Source: Enterococcus mundtii
Lineage (GTDB): Bacteria; Bacillota; Bacilli; Lactobacillales; Enterococcaceae
NCBI RefSeq assembly: GCF_002947535.1
Contig: NZ_PUAP01000010.1
Span: forward strand, 52,761 to 116,760
Direction: 5' to 3'
DNA length: 64,000 nt
Position 1 is the stretch's first letter. Every line of letters starts with the position of its first letter. The notes below the pieces were generated by a model. That model saw only the letters and a list, made by a program, of their open reading frames with translations. It searched no databases and had not been told where the DNA came from. A program made the position numbers and the translations under genes. This document shows, piece after piece, positions 16,366-25,142 of the stretch.

Positions 16366-16420
16366 TTAGCCCCACAAGCGTAAAGCTTAATAAAACAACG
16401 TTATCGCTTGTTGTTGGGGC
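16356..16420 (+). promoter_or_regulatory. Programmed -1 frameshift element in the tail gene
   Basis: The zero frame reads GCG GGG GAG TAA. The Gly tRNA on GGG (16357-16359) can slip back to GGG (16356-16358) without mismatch. Six nt after the stop codon starts a strong stem: GCCCC-ACAAGCG (16369-16380) pairs with CGCTTGT (16405-16411), a four-base bulge, then GGGGC (16416-16420). Confidence 0.78.
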
Positions 16421-16622
16421 AACAGAAACCTTAACAGCTACCGTTTTACCGGCAAATGCTACAAATAAAAACGTTACATGGTCAGCTGTTGATTCTACAA
16501 TTGCCACAGTTGATGCAAAAGGCAAAGTAGTTGCTGTTAAAGCAGGAACTACGGAAATTACAGTTAACACAGTAGATGGTAATAAGAGTGCAGAATGCGC
16601 ATTAACTGTCACCGCACTATAA
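16359..16622 (+). CDS. Ig-like (Big_2) extension of the major tail protein, made by -1 frameshift
   Basis: The -1 frame reads through SPTSVKLNKTTLSLVVG, TETLTATVLPANAT, VTWSAVDSTIATVD, KVVAVKAGTTEITVNT and CALTVTAL to TAA at 16620. No ATG, GTG or TTG codon with a ribosome site occurs in this frame, so it can only be made as a fusion. It is a paralogue-like copy of the domain on the capsid protein, with the same LNKTT entry. Confidence 0.82.
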   Translation, partial: GVISPTSVKLNKTTLSLVVGATETLTATVLPANATNKNVTWSAVDSTIATVDAKGKVVAVKAGTTEITVNTVDGNKSAECALTVTAL

Positions 16623-16631
16623 AACTATTTT

Positions 16632-16669
16632 AGAGCAGATGAACGATTGGTTTATCTGCTCTTATATTT
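16632..16669 (+). terminator. Terminator or attenuator after the major tail gene
   Basis: AGAGCAGAT pairs perfectly with ATCTGCTCT (9 bp) and is followed by TATATTT. It separates the abundant tube protein from the chaperone and tape measure genes. Confidence 0.65.
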
Positions 16670-16681
16670 CAGGAGGAAAAC

Positions 16682-17116
16682 ACGGCTATTAACAATATTA
16701 TCGACTTAGATGCTAAATTATCGCTAACAAAATCTATGAAAATCGCAGGGAAAGTATATGAAGTTCAAATTTCAGATGAAATTGACAAAACTTTAACCGA
16801 TTTAACGACTATTGATATTCCAGATCAATTAAAAAATATGACTTCAAAACTTGAAAAAATGGATGAAGATGATAATGGAGCTAAAGAATTCAAAGAATTT
16901 ACTCAATCTGAAATGGATGAATTAAAAGATAAAGCTGTAACTACTCTAGATGTGATTCTTGGGAGTGGTGAAGGTAATCGCGTTTATAATTTTTACAACA
17001 AAAGTACAAAAGCCCTTTTCACAATTATTGGATTGCTTGAAAAAGAGTTGGGGGAAGTTGTTTCTGAACGTAGTAAAACAGCAAAAAAACATTACAAAAA
17101 TAATCGTAAGAAGTGA
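16682..17116 (+). CDS. Tail assembly chaperone-like protein, probable ACG start
   Basis: The ATG at 16736 has no ribosome site. A perfect AGGAGG at 16672-16677 points instead to ACG at 16682, which gives 18 more residues (AINNIIDLDAKLSLTKS). ATG GCT ATT AAC would be the ordinary form, so this looks like an ATG to ACG change or a true rare start. The 144-residue product precedes the Gp15-type gene and the tape measure, the place of the gpG-like chaperone. The C-terminus is lysine-rich. Confidence 0.65.
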   Translation, partial: TAINNIIDLDAKLSLTKSMKIAGKVYEVQISDEIDKTLTDLTTIDIPDQLKNMTSKLEKMDEDDNGAKEFKEFTQSEMDELKDKAVTTLDVILGSGEGNRVYNFYNKSTKALFTIIGLLEKELGEVVSERSKTAKKHYKNNRKK

Positions 17117-17120
17117 TTAG

Positions 17121-17741
17121 ATGTTTGATCTAACGAGAAAACCAGAAACAACAGTGATTATTTCAGGTAATGAGTATCAAATTGATTTGTCTTTTGACAC
17201 TGTTATTCGATTCTATGAACTAATTGACGATAAAAATTTGGAGTCTATAGAAAAAATAATTCTTGGGTTCAAATTGTTTTATATCGATTCAAAAAAAGCA
17301 GAAGATACATTCACTTTTGAAGAAATGCAACAAGCTATTAACGACATAGTTGACTATATTCAATCGAATCCATATGGAAGCATTGGAAGTGAAGGAGAAC
17401 CGACTGGTCAGGATTCAAATATGAATTATTCGTATTCTCAAGACGCTGGAGCTATTTATTCTTCGTTTATGGCAGATTACAAAATCGACTTGTTAAATGA
17501 GCAAGGTTCAATGCATTATCTAACTTTCAAAGCGTTGATGTCTGGTTTAAGCGAAGACACTCAATTTCAGCGGATACTAGCGATTCGGTCAAGAAGCATA
17601 GCTGGTTTAGAAGGAGAAGAACTAAATAGCTTATTAGAACTGAAAAATTATTATGCTCTTGATTCTGAAAAAACAGTTAACAGTCTTGATGATCAACTAG
17701 GCGATATGTTTTCCATGTTAGCAGCACAAGCCAAATCATAA
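17121..17741 (+). CDS. Phage Gp15-family tail protein
   Basis: This is a 206-residue protein starting at ATG 17121. The core MFDLTRKPETTVIISGNEYQ, IRFYELIDD, FKLFYIDSKKAEDTFTFEEM, and YSYSQDAGAIYSSFMADYKI with LTFKALMSGLSEDTQFQRI matches the Gp15 family (PF06854). Gp15 is the second chaperone-like protein before the tape measure in A118-type phages. There is no open overlapping frame with the preceding gene, so the two are separate products here. Confidence 0.88.
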   Translation: MFDLTRKPETTVIISGNEYQIDLSFDTVIRFYELIDDKNLESIEKIILGFKLFYIDSKKAEDTFTFEEMQQAINDIVDYIQSNPYGSIGSEGEPTGQDSNMNYSYSQDAGAIYSSFMADYKIDLLNEQGSMHYLTFKALMSGLSEDTQFQRILAIRSRSIAGLEGEELNSLLELKNYYALDSEKTVNSLDDQLGDMFSMLAAQAKS

Positions 17742-17753
17742 GGAGGTGAGTAT

Positions 17754-20700
17754 TTGAGCGCAGATGCAACAATAAATATTGATGTGATGCTGTCGAATTT
17801 ACCTAAATTTAAAACAGACGTTAGTTTTGTTGATGACGTATTAACAAAATTGGGAATGAATACAGGATCAAAAATTGATGATTCATTTAAAGCCGAGACA
17901 GCAAAAGTTACAACAATTGCCAAATCAACAAAAAAAGATGTCGATCAAACTTTTGATAAACCAGTTAAGTTCACAATCAAGGCTGATAATTCGGATGCTG
18001 AAAAAGATGTCAAAGAGACAAAGGCTTTTTTAAAAGGCATACCGAAAAGCAAAATAACTGAACTGAAGGCGGATAATGACGGAGCATCACTGAAAATAAA
18101 AGCTACAAAAGAGGGTATAAGCAAGATACCTAACAGGAAAGAAACAATACTTAACGCAGATGCTTCACAAGCAAAAACAGAAACAAAAGACCTCGGTGAT
18201 ACTGCTGAAAAAACCAAATCTAAGTTTATCAGCTTGAAAGATAAACTATCTATTGGTGCGATTGCTGGTGCTTCTTCACAAGCACTGCAGATTTTAACAG
18301 GTAGTTTTTCAGATTTAATCGGTGAAACTGCTCAATCATCTGACGCAATGGATAAATTCAAATCTACGATGCAGTTTGCTGGCTTTACAGAAAAAGAAAC
18401 AAAAGAAGCTGCTAAATTTGTAAAAAAATATGCAGATGACACAGTATATGAATTGTCCGATATCTCGAATACTACAGCACAACTAGCAGCAAATGGTATT
18501 GGGAATTATCAAGAGTTAACAGAAGCAGCAGGGAACTTAAACGCTGTAGCAGGTGGTAATTCTGAAACATTTAAATCAGTAGCAATGATGCTTACCCAAA
18601 CGGCTGGTGCAGGGAAACTAACTACAGAAAACTGGAATCAATTGGCTGATGCCATTCCCGGTGCATCAGGTAAAATGCAAGAAGCGATGAAAAACAACGG
18701 TGCTTTCACTGGAAACTTTCGTGATGCGATGGAAGAAGGTCAAATATCAGCTGAAGAATTTAGTAAAGCGATTGTTGACTTAGGTATGACTGATGTAGCT
18801 GAAGAAGCTGCAAAGTCTACTAAGACTTTCGAGGGCGCAATGGGTAACCTCCAAGCGAATATCGTTACTAAAATGAATGAGATCGTTGATGGCATCGGCA
18901 AAGATAAGCTTACAGATATTATCAGCTTCATATCAGACAATATTACTAAACTATTTGATTCTATTTTGAAAGGCATAGATTATTTAAACGATAATCAGGA
19001 TAAATTATCGAGTATCTTTGATAATTTGAAAAAGATTTCTAAAATATTTTTCGGTGCTGCATGGGATGCGGTTCTTGATATTATAAAAAAACTCACTGGT
19101 AATTTTAGTTTACTTTCAAAAGAAACTGGCAAAACGAAAGACCCCTTACAACGATTTGATGATGTCTTAAGTGCTTTGTCGAAACATGAAAAGGGAATAG
19201 CACTTCTAGGTAAAGCATTAGCTACTTTATTTATTGCTAAAAAAATCGTTGGTGTGGTCTCGGCTTTTGGGAAACTGCTTGATATGTTCGGCGGAAAAGC
19301 ATTACTTTCTAGTCCAATTTTTCTTATACCTGCAGCAATTGCAGGAATTGGATTTGCGTTTTATAAAGCATATAAGACAAGCAAGCCATTTCGTGAGTTT
19401 ATAGATGGGATTGTCGATGCAGTAAAAAACTTTGTAGAGGTATCATTAAAGAAAATCAAATCATTTTTTAAAAATGTTACAGAAGGATTTGTTGAATTTA
19501 AGGATTCAGTTACGGATAAAGTGACTAGTATCAAAAAAAGCATCAAGAAAGTTTTTAACTCCGTTATTGATTTTTTTAAAGAGGATTGGAAAGAAGTATT
19601 AACATTCATTCTAAATCCAATTGCTGGTGTAGTTGCTCTATTGTACAAACACAATAAGAAGTTTAAAAAGTGGGTAGATGATCTACTTGATACTATTAAA
19701 GATGGATTGAAAGCTTTTAAAAAGAAAGTTCTTGATCCACCATACGATGCAATTACAGATTTGATTGATAAAATAGCTAAAACTTTTTCAAAATGGATGG
19801 GCAAAATAGAAAAAGCTCTTGAAAAAGCGGGTAAGAAACTTGGGAAAGCTACAGAGGTAATTTTTTGGCTTATCTATGGGCCAATACGGTTATTAGGTAG
19901 AAAAATAAAAAAAGGTTTCGATGAAGTTGCTGAATGGATAGAAGATAAACTTGAAAAAGCAGGGAAAGCAGTTGGGAAGGTTGTCGATAAAATCTCTTCA
20001 ACAATAAAAAAAATCTTTAATTCTTTATCAAAATCAGTAAAAAAATCAATGGAATTATTTACTGAATATGTTATTGAGCCTGTGGATTCAGTTCGAAAAA
20101 AAGTCGTTAAAACAATTAGTAACTTAGTAGATAAAGTAGTCGATTTCTTTGTTGATTTAGTCAATATTACAAAGCACAAATGGAGAGAAATAAAATCCTC
20201 GATGGAAAAACCGGTTGACGATGCTAAAGAAAATGTCTCTAAAACCATCAGCAAATTAAAAAAAAAAATAGCTGAAATTTTTGACCGTATCAAATCAACA
20301 ACTAAAAGCGCATGGAATACAATTAAGCGCTACACAGTGGAACCAATAGAGGACGCCTACAAAAAAGTAGTTGAAAAAGTAGGAGAGATTTATTCTGGTG
20401 TGACAAAATATTGGAATGATTTAAAGGACAAAACCAAAGAAAAATTCGATGAAATCGTTGATTATGTTAAAAAAGTTCCTGGTCGAATTGGTGATGCTTT
20501 TAAAGATGGAAAAGAAGCAATCGGCGATGGTATTAAAGCTGCAGCGCAATACATGGTTGATATTTTAGGTACGGGAGTCAATGGCGTAATTAAAGGTATC
20601 AACTGGGTACTGGAAAAAGTTAATGCACCAGATTCTGTTCGAGTTGATAAATGGGATGTTCCTAAATTTGCTACAGGTGGTATTCACCAAGGTGGATTGA

Positions 20701-22244
20701 TGCTTGTTAACGATGGCGAAGGAGAGGAATTGGTTCGACATCCTGATGGAAGAATGGAAATTCCAAAAGGGAAAAATGTTTTGATGCATGCGGAAGCTGG
20801 TACCCAAGTATTGAATCATAGCCAAACAAAATCGTTTGCTGAAGCTTTTGGTATTCCAATGTACGCAAAAGGTAACGTAAGTAATCTAGGTGATTTCTTC
20901 AAGTCTGCATGGAACGGAATAAAAGACATTGGTTCTGATATTTTAGATGCAGTTCAACATCCAGTGGAGTTTGTCAAAAAAGCTATTTCAGAACATGTGA
21001 ATTTTGATGCTACTCATCCAGTATTTGATATTGCTACAGGCGGTGTCAAGAAAGTAACAAATGGCGTTATGGATTGGATCAAAGATAAAATAGCAAGTTT
21101 TGGTTCTATTGGTGGAAGTTTTGACGGGGCGATGGCTGACAATGTCTATAAATATTTAGTAGATATTGCAAATCAAACAGTAAGTAAATTTGGCATGAGT
21201 GGTATCACTTCGGGTTATCGACCAGGAGACCCTTATTACCACGGAAAACACCAAGCGATTGATATTGCTTATCCTGCTGGAATGAATGGTTCAAGTAAGT
21301 ATTTCGATCCTGCGAACTGGGTGTTTGAACATTTTGCTGATAAGGTTGGCTATGTTATTACTCAAGGTAAAGTTCGAGATAGGACAGGTCAATCAGGGCA
21401 ACCTGCTACAGGAAATTGGGAGACATGGCCAGATAACGATCACTACGACCATTTGCATATTACAGGTAAGCTTGGCTCTGGTGATATTTATAAAGCAGGC
21501 GAAGGTGGCGGAAAAGGTTCGCCTACAGGTTCTGGCGTTGCAAGGTGGACTAGCCAATTAAAAGAAGCCTTGCGAATGAATGGATTACCAACCACTGCTT
21601 CGTATGTCAATGCTTGGTTAAGGCAAATCGAAACTGAATCAGGAGGCAATGAGCGTGCTGTTCAGCCTGGAATAGACCCAGATGGTGATGGCTCTGGTCC
21701 AGCAATGGGACTAATACAAGCTAAGAAAGGAACATTTTTAACAAATGCGTTTCCTGGCCACGGAAATATTTTTAATGGTTTTGATAGCATGCTTGCTGGT
21801 ATTAGATATGCACTGAAAAGATATGGTCCTGATATGCTCGCAGTCATTGGTCATGGTCATGGTTACTCAAATGGGGGAGAAGTATTTGGACCAGAGTTAG
21901 CTATGTTTGGTGAAGACCCTGCTTATCCATATGAAATCAACATCAATCCTGCAAAACCAAGTGCAGATATGCTGATTCAAAAAGCGATTGTTGCAAGAGA
22001 GAGATACAAACCAGCCGTACAAACAAATCAAGCAGTTTATTCAAATCAACATCCAAGTGGCGGAAATGAGCACAAAACGATGAGTAAAAAAGATATTGAA
22101 ACAATCGTTCAAGCGTTAAATGAAAGACCAGTGCGTGTCGAAAGTATTCTAGACGGTAAGAAAGTCAGCAAAAGTGTAGATGAATATACTGGTTCATCAT
22201 TAGCAAGAAAACTATATATGAGAGGAAAGAATTTCAATGGATGA
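17754..22244 (+). CDS. Tail tape measure protein with peptidase-like and lysozyme-like domains
   Basis: This 1496-residue protein starts at TTG 17754 behind AAGGAGGTGA. Residues about 200-400 hold the conserved tape-measure segment (QFAGFTEKETKEAAKFVKKY, TENWNQLADAIPGASGKMQE). Two hydrophobic stretches occur near residues 520-560. A long lysine-rich helical region follows. Near residues 1150-1240 HGKHQAIDIAYPAG and DHYDHLHI look like an M15/M23-type peptidase site. Near residues 1270-1380 is a soluble lytic transglycosylase-like domain (WLRQIETESGGNERAVQ, GPAMGLIQ). It sets tail length and probably opens the cell wall during DNA entry. Confidence 0.92.
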   Translation: MSADATINIDVMLSNLPKFKTDVSFVDDVLTKLGMNTGSKIDDSFKAETAKVTTIAKSTKKDVDQTFDKPVKFTIKADNSDAEKDVKETKAFLKGIPKSKITELKADNDGASLKIKATKEGISKIPNRKETILNADASQAKTETKDLGDTAEKTKSKFISLKDKLSIGAIAGASSQALQILTGSFSDLIGETAQSSDAMDKFKSTMQFAGFTEKETKEAAKFVKKYADDTVYELSDISNTTAQLAANGIGNYQELTEAAGNLNAVAGGNSETFKSVAMMLTQTAGAGKLTTENWNQLADAIPGASGKMQEAMKNNGAFTGNFRDAMEEGQISAEEFSKAIVDLGMTDVAEEAAKSTKTFEGAMGNLQANIVTKMNEIVDGIGKDKLTDIISFISDNITKLFDSILKGIDYLNDNQDKLSSIFDNLKKISKIFFGAAWDAVLDIIKKLTGNFSLLSKETGKTKDPLQRFDDVLSALSKHEKGIALLGKALATLFIAKKIVGVVSAFGKLLDMFGGKALLSSPIFLIPAAIAGIGFAFYKAYKTSKPFREFIDGIVDAVKNFVEVSLKKIKSFFKNVTEGFVEFKDSVTDKVTSIKKSIKKVFNSVIDFFKEDWKEVLTFILNPIAGVVALLYKHNKKFKKWVDDLLDTIKDGLKAFKKKVLDPPYDAITDLIDKIAKTFSKWMGKIEKALEKAGKKLGKATEVIFWLIYGPIRLLGRKIKKGFDEVAEWIEDKLEKAGKAVGKVVDKISSTIKKIFNSLSKSVKKSMELFTEYVIEPVDSVRKKVVKTISNLVDKVVDFFVDLVNITKHKWREIKSSMEKPVDDAKENVSKTISKLKKKIAEIFDRIKSTTKSAWNTIKRYTVEPIEDAYKKVVEKVGEIYSGVTKYWNDLKDKTKEKFDEIVDYVKKVPGRIGDAFKDGKEAIGDGIKAAAQYMVDILGTGVNGVIKGINWVLEKVNAPDSVRVDKWDVPKFATGGIHQGGLMLVNDGEGEELVRHPDGRMEIPKGKNVLMHAEAGTQVLNHSQTKSFAEAFGIPMYAKGNVSNLGDFFKSAWNGIKDIGSDILDAVQHPVEFVKKAISEHVNFDATHPVFDIATGGVKKVTNGVMDWIKDKIASFGSIGGSFDGAMADNVYKYLVDIANQTVSKFGMSGITSGYRPGDPYYHGKHQAIDIAYPAGMNGSSKYFDPANWVFEHFADKVGYVITQGKVRDRTGQSGQPATGNWETWPDNDHYDHLHITGKLGSGDIYKAGEGGGKGSPTGSGVARWTSQLKEALRMNGLPTTASYVNAWLRQIETESGGNERAVQPGIDPDGDGSGPAMGLIQAKKGTFLTNAFPGHGNIFNGFDSMLAGIRYALKRYGPDMLAVIGHGHGYSNGGEVFGPELAMFGEDPAYPYEININPAKPSADMLIQKAIVARERYKPAVQTNQAVYSNQHPSGGNEHKTMSKKDIETIVQALNERPVRVESILDGKKVSKSVDEYTGSSLARKLYMRGKNFNG

Positions 22245-23064
22245 TAAAACATCAGTATTTCTCCAATTTAGTACAGGTAAATTTGACTTACTAGCAAATT
22301 ACCGAATAAAAATCATTGATATAAAAATTGGGATGCCTGTACCGAAAAATGAATTTTCTTCTTATGCAGGTTCAGTAGGAAAAAAGCTGCTGACACACTC
22401 ATTTGATTCTTTTCCTATTACTTTTGAATTTGATTATTTTGCTGATAATCTGAATGACCTTATTTTGACTGAAACAGAATTGAGAGAACTATTTAATAAA
22501 GAAGCTGAATACTACTTTATCTATACGAAAGAACCTGGTAAAAGATACCCAGTGATCGTTGAGAGTATGACTGTAACCAAAAAGGCATATTTTAAAGGAA
22601 ATTGCGTTGTATCATTTTCTGCCTATAAAGGATATTCTGAATCGATGGCAACGACTTTATCTGATTTCAGTTTGGATGAGGATTGGCAGTTTTCTCAAGG
22701 CCTAGTTTCTGAAGACTTTAGTTATACACACAATACTAGTTTCTTTAAGATTTTTAATGCTGGCAGTTTTGAAATTGATCCGAGAGAGTCAGATTTACGT
22801 ATTACCCTCGAAGGAGAATCAGAAGGAAATGTGACTATTTTCAATAAGACCACAGGCGATCGTTTCATTTATTATCCTTCTCTCTCAACTAATTTAGGGC
22901 AGACGTTAGTTTTGGATGGTGTATACCCAAAATTGAATGGTGTAAGTTGTGGTATTGATACAAACCATGGACTAATCACTTTAGCTGAAGGGGTCAATGA
23001 AATCGAAATTCAAAATATTACTAGAGTGAAATCTTCTTGGGATTTCCGTTTCTTGTATAAGTAG
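22237..23064 (+). CDS. Distal tail protein (Dit, siphovirus tail component)
   Basis: This is a 275-residue protein overlapping the tape measure end by 8 bp. RIKIIDIKIGMPVPKNEF, DSFPITFEFDYFADNLND, EAEYYFIYTKEPGKRYPVIV and the C-terminal galectin-like segment fit the Sipho_tail family. Dit forms the hub of the baseplate and links the tube to the adhesion apparatus. Confidence 0.88.
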   Translation: MDDKTSVFLQFSTGKFDLLANYRIKIIDIKIGMPVPKNEFSSYAGSVGKKLLTHSFDSFPITFEFDYFADNLNDLILTETELRELFNKEAEYYFIYTKEPGKRYPVIVESMTVTKKAYFKGNCVVSFSAYKGYSESMATTLSDFSLDEDWQFSQGLVSEDFSYTHNTSFFKIFNAGSFEIDPRESDLRITLEGESEGNVTIFNKTTGDRFIYYPSLSTNLGQTLVLDGVYPKLNGVSCGIDTNHGLITLAEGVNEIEIQNITRVKSSWDFRFLYK

Positions 23065-23072
23065 GTGATACT

Positions 23073-24092
23073 TTGAAAAACATATTAATACGTAATTATG
23101 AAGAAACGAAAGAGGAAATCCTTATTAACTACGATAAGGATTCTTTTTCTGTCTCGTGGCAACAAAATGAAACGTGGGAGTTATCTGTGACTGTACCAGA
23201 AACAAAAAGGAATCAAATAACCTTTGATTTAATTGACTATGAAAACTATGTTGTTTTTGATGGTCAGCAGTATTCAATCAAGCAGATGAGACCATATGCT
23301 TCTGGTAGCCAAATCTATAAAGATGTAGTAGCAACTCATGTCTATTACACTATTCAAGATAGATGGCAATATGACACCATATCTGGAACAAAATCAATCA
23401 ATGATCTTCTGACTCATATTTTTAAAGCTGGAAACCGAGGATTTAGTTGGGAAGTTGTAGATCCCAATAATGTATTTTTAAAAAAGGAGCAGGAGAATTT
23501 TGGAAATGATAATTATTTAAATCTTATTAATGAAATTTTGGAAGATTACGGTGCAGTTGTGATACCAAATAATAAGCATTTAGTATTTTACCCCATTTCA
23601 GATTATGGAAATATAACTGAGCAACAAATCCGATATAAATATAATACAGATGAAGTTTCGTTTGATATTGATACTTATGCTTTGAAAACACAAATTAAAG
23701 GATTTGGTAAGAAAAAAGAAGACGACTCATATTATTTTAATCCAGTTACTTATACCAGTCCCGAATCACAGAAATGGGGAATCAGGATACAAGACCCAAT
23801 AGAAGACGAACGTTACACTATCCAAAATAATATAATTGAATATCTAAAACAGCAGTTACACGACTATCCAGATGTTTCAGGATCCGTAACACTAAAATGG
23901 GCCGTATCTCTTAACAAAGGGGATAAGGTCCTTTTTGTTTATGAACCTTTGAATATAAGTACCTACATTCAAGTTGTGGGAATTACTGATTATCCAGCTA
24001 TCCCTAATAAAGCGCCAGAGATTGTATTATCAAATACCAAGAAAACAATCACTTCAATACTGGCAAATCTTACTAAGAAAGGACTGATGTAG
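23073..24092 (+). CDS. Tail-associated protein (Tal, prophage endopeptidase tail family)
   Basis: TTG 23073 has TAGGTGAT upstream. The 339-residue product shows the N-terminal gp44-like base structure (YDKDSFSVSWQQNETWELSV, VFDGQQYSIKQMRPYASGSQ, VVATHVYYTIQDRW) and PDVSGSVTLKWAVSLNKGDK near the end, matching Prophage_tail (PF06605). It is shorter than many Tal proteins, so no extra C-terminal peptidase domain is visible. Enzymatic wall activity is instead in the tape measure. Confidence 0.85.
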   Translation: MKNILIRNYEETKEEILINYDKDSFSVSWQQNETWELSVTVPETKRNQITFDLIDYENYVVFDGQQYSIKQMRPYASGSQIYKDVVATHVYYTIQDRWQYDTISGTKSINDLLTHIFKAGNRGFSWEVVDPNNVFLKKEQENFGNDNYLNLINEILEDYGAVVIPNNKHLVFYPISDYGNITEQQIRYKYNTDEVSFDIDTYALKTQIKGFGKKKEDDSYYFNPVTYTSPESQKWGIRIQDPIEDERYTIQNNIIEYLKQQLHDYPDVSGSVTLKWAVSLNKGDKVLFVYEPLNISTYIQVVGITDYPAIPNKAPEIVLSNTKKTITSILANLTKKGLM

Positions 24093-25142
24093 ATGGGGCT
24101 TGTTAAACTAATATCAAATAATATCGCTTTAAAATGGAAAGAAACATTCAATAAAAACGTTGATTATCTGAACAATCTTGAAAAGAAATTGTCTGATCAA
24201 GACAAATCAACGAACAGTCGTATTGATAATCTCGTAATCAACTCGGGCGGGGATTCGCCAAACGAAGTAGTGGATGCACGTGTAAATAATAAGGGAGAAA
24301 TCTTTGATACATTACACGGAAGATTATTAGAACATGAAAACCTGTCGGACGAACAAATTAGTGAATTAATTACAAATGCCGCTAGTCAAAAAGCACAAGT
24401 AGAGCAATTAAACAAAGCAGTCCAACAAATCATTGGAGGGTATAACGAACCTATCAGTATCTATGTTTCAAAGGATGGAAACGACCAGACTGGAGATGGA
24501 TCTCAAGAGAAACCATTTCTCACGATTCAAACTGCAGTTAATTCAGTTCCGCTCATTACTACATCATCTGTCACCATCTGGATTAGCGATGGGGTGTATT
24601 TGGAAGATGTATTTGTCAATGGTTTAACATTTAGAACGTTTGTCATACGTCCTCTAAATGATACTAGCACGTTAGACCCTCAAGTGTCTGATTGTCCAGT
24701 AAAAGTTAGAAGTATTATGTTCGCAACATGTACTGGCTATTGTCAAATCGTCGGAATGCAGATCGTTGATGCTGCAAATTCTCCTCTCTTTCAAGGAAGA
24801 CAGTATGGAATTGTCAATGAACAGAGTGGCTATATGGCTATTAGTCAATGTAAATTTGCGGAGAATACTAAATCCTTGGCATATAACGCTGTATACGTAG
24901 GTGGGACTTCTAAGATGAATATGTATGGTTCAACAACATTCATTAATCAAGACATAGCTGTGCAAGTTCGTTTGTTATCAGAGTTTAACGTGGGCGACTT
25001 GAAAGGTTCAGGAAATAACATTGGGGTGTATGTTGATGCAGCAACTGCTAGATATGCCAAGCCAGCTGCAGGATTTGCGACAACTGAAAATAAAATTATC
25101 GGCAGAGGTTTGATTATCAATAATGGGCAGGTGTTAAGTTAA
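24093..25142 (+). CDS. Tail fibre/spike protein with a pectate-lyase-like beta-helix
   Basis: This is a 349-residue protein starting one base after Tal. Residues 1-110 are helical (NKNVDYLNNLEKKLSDQDK). From about residue 115 comes a right-handed beta-helix pattern: ISIYVSKDGNDQTGDGSQEK, then PFLTIQTAVNSVP, VTIWISDGVYLEDVFVNG and ISQCKFAENTKSLAYNAVYV. Such folds bind or cleave cell-surface glycans. I see no clear catalytic residues. Confidence 0.8.
   Translation: MGLVKLISNNIALKWKETFNKNVDYLNNLEKKLSDQDKSTNSRIDNLVINSGGDSPNEVVDARVNNKGEIFDTLHGRLLEHENLSDEQISELITNAASQKAQVEQLNKAVQQIIGGYNEPISIYVSKDGNDQTGDGSQEKPFLTIQTAVNSVPLITTSSVTIWISDGVYLEDVFVNGLTFRTFVIRPLNDTSTLDPQVSDCPVKVRSIMFATCTGYCQIVGMQIVDAANSPLFQGRQYGIVNEQSGYMAISQCKFAENTKSLAYNAVYVGGTSKMNMYGSTTFINQDIAVQVRLLSEFNVGDLKGSGNNIGVYVDAATARYAKPAAGFATTENKIIGRGLIINNGQVLS

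Noticed and set aside
17083..17116. Run of seven A residues as a possible frameshift site joining the chaperone to the Gp15-type gene
   Set aside because: A -1 slip leads to a stop a few codons later and the +1 frame is closed by a TAG just before the next ATG, so no fused product can be made.
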